Source: Candidatus Tidjanibacter gallistercoris
Lineage (GTDB): Bacteria; Bacteroidota; Bacteroidia; Bacteroidales; Rikenellaceae
Direction of reading: 5' to 3'
Assembly (NCBI GenBank): GCA_019114205.1
Contig: DXFY01000036.1
Span: 1 to 45,985 of the forward strand
DNA length: 45,985 nucleotides
The translations under genes and the position numbers were made by a program. This document shows positions 45,868 to 45,985 of the stretch, piece by piece. Below the pieces are notes generated by a model. It worked only from the letters and a program-made list of their open reading frames with translations, was not told where the DNA came from and searched no databases. Every line of letters starts with the position of its first letter. Position 1 is the stretch's first letter.

Positions 45868-45985
45868 ATGAAAAACAAGTACATCGACCTCATCGAACAG
45901 ACGTTCGAGTTTCCGCAGGATGAATTCACGGTGGAAGACAACGAACTCTATTTCCACGGCGTGCCCCTTATGGATATCATCAAGC
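45868..45985 (+). CDS. speA: Start of a biosynthetic arginine decarboxylase-like protein (partial)
   Basis: 39 complete codons from ATG 45868 to the window edge. The sequence MKNKYIDLIEQTFEFPQDEF and the following LYFHGVPLMDIIK closely resemble the N-terminus of the PLP-dependent (fold III) arginine decarboxylase-like proteins of Bacteroidales, as I recall them. The catalytic lysine and the rest lie outside, so carboxynorspermidine decarboxylase or a diaminopimelate decarboxylase-like enzyme remains possible. No clear promoter box was found in the 190 bases before it. Confidence 0.6.
   Translation, partial: MKNKYIDLIEQTFEFPQDEFTVEDNELYFHGVPLMDIIK

Overview
The window reads as a chromosomal stretch of a GC-rich member of the Bacteroidota, most likely order Bacteroidales and close to Alistipes (Rikenellaceae). 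Three things support this. The promoters are of the Bacteroidota type, TTTG-N19/20-TAnnTTTG, with complete copies before tRNA-Arg, the aminotransferase gene and dnaN and many lone TAnnTTTG boxes. Some proteins are typical of the phylum: a membrane-anchored HU-domain protein, a receiver-less sigma-54 activator beside lptE and secG, DUF4369/TlpA thioredoxin lipoproteins and a eukaryote-like GlyRS. Lipoprotein signals and protein sequences also fit. The genus is inferred from overall likeness, not from a marker gene.

Layout. 1-229 is the AT-rich 3' end of a restriction-modification methylase/specificity gene, unlike everything to its right; tRNA-Arg(ACG) follows at 792-865 and may mark the edge of an acquired island. 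1188-5971 (minus) runs glyS, coaD, lpxD, ruvC and a thioredoxin lipoprotein. 6167-7170 (plus) holds ruvX and def. 7336-13923 is a catabolic-looking cluster: a FadR-type GntR regulator with a palindromic operator, then a PLP aminotransferase, a fused ADP-forming acyl-CoA synthetase and oleate hydratase. 14009-16652 (minus) has a CBS-domain CNNM/HlyC transporter and a XerC/D recombinase. 16749-20916 (plus) has prmA, nadB and prfC. 21310-25066 has a uridine phosphorylase-like gene (minus), glmM and an M20 dipeptidase (plus).

25212-25656 is a tandem array with a 143-144-bp period, followed by a small thioredoxin lipoprotein gene (minus). 26555-33033 is a plus-strand run of dnaN, a DnaQ-like exonuclease, a LysM/periplasmic-binding-protein fusion, rex, an FAD-synthetase-only RibF, a YbgC-like thioesterase and a YhhN protein; htpG follows with its own upstream repeat cluster. 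35834-37257 (minus) is trmH-like and panB. 37340-37458 carries a promoter-like box and a nested hairpin of unknown role. hppA (K+-dependent type by motif) and a probable outer-membrane barrel follow. 41890-44530 (minus) is a four-gene unit: sigma-54 activator, lptE, TPR protein, secG. The window ends with the HU/transmembrane protein (minus) and the start of a speA-like decarboxylase (plus).

Most genes are housekeeping: translation, envelope, recombination, cofactors and redox control. The accessory-looking parts are the left edge, the aminotransferase/ACD/oleate hydratase cluster, the tandem array, and several GC-rich gaps of 300-620 bases without recognisable genes. Where a promoter box overlaps the first possible start codon, a later start was chosen (GntR regulator, prmA, HU protein).
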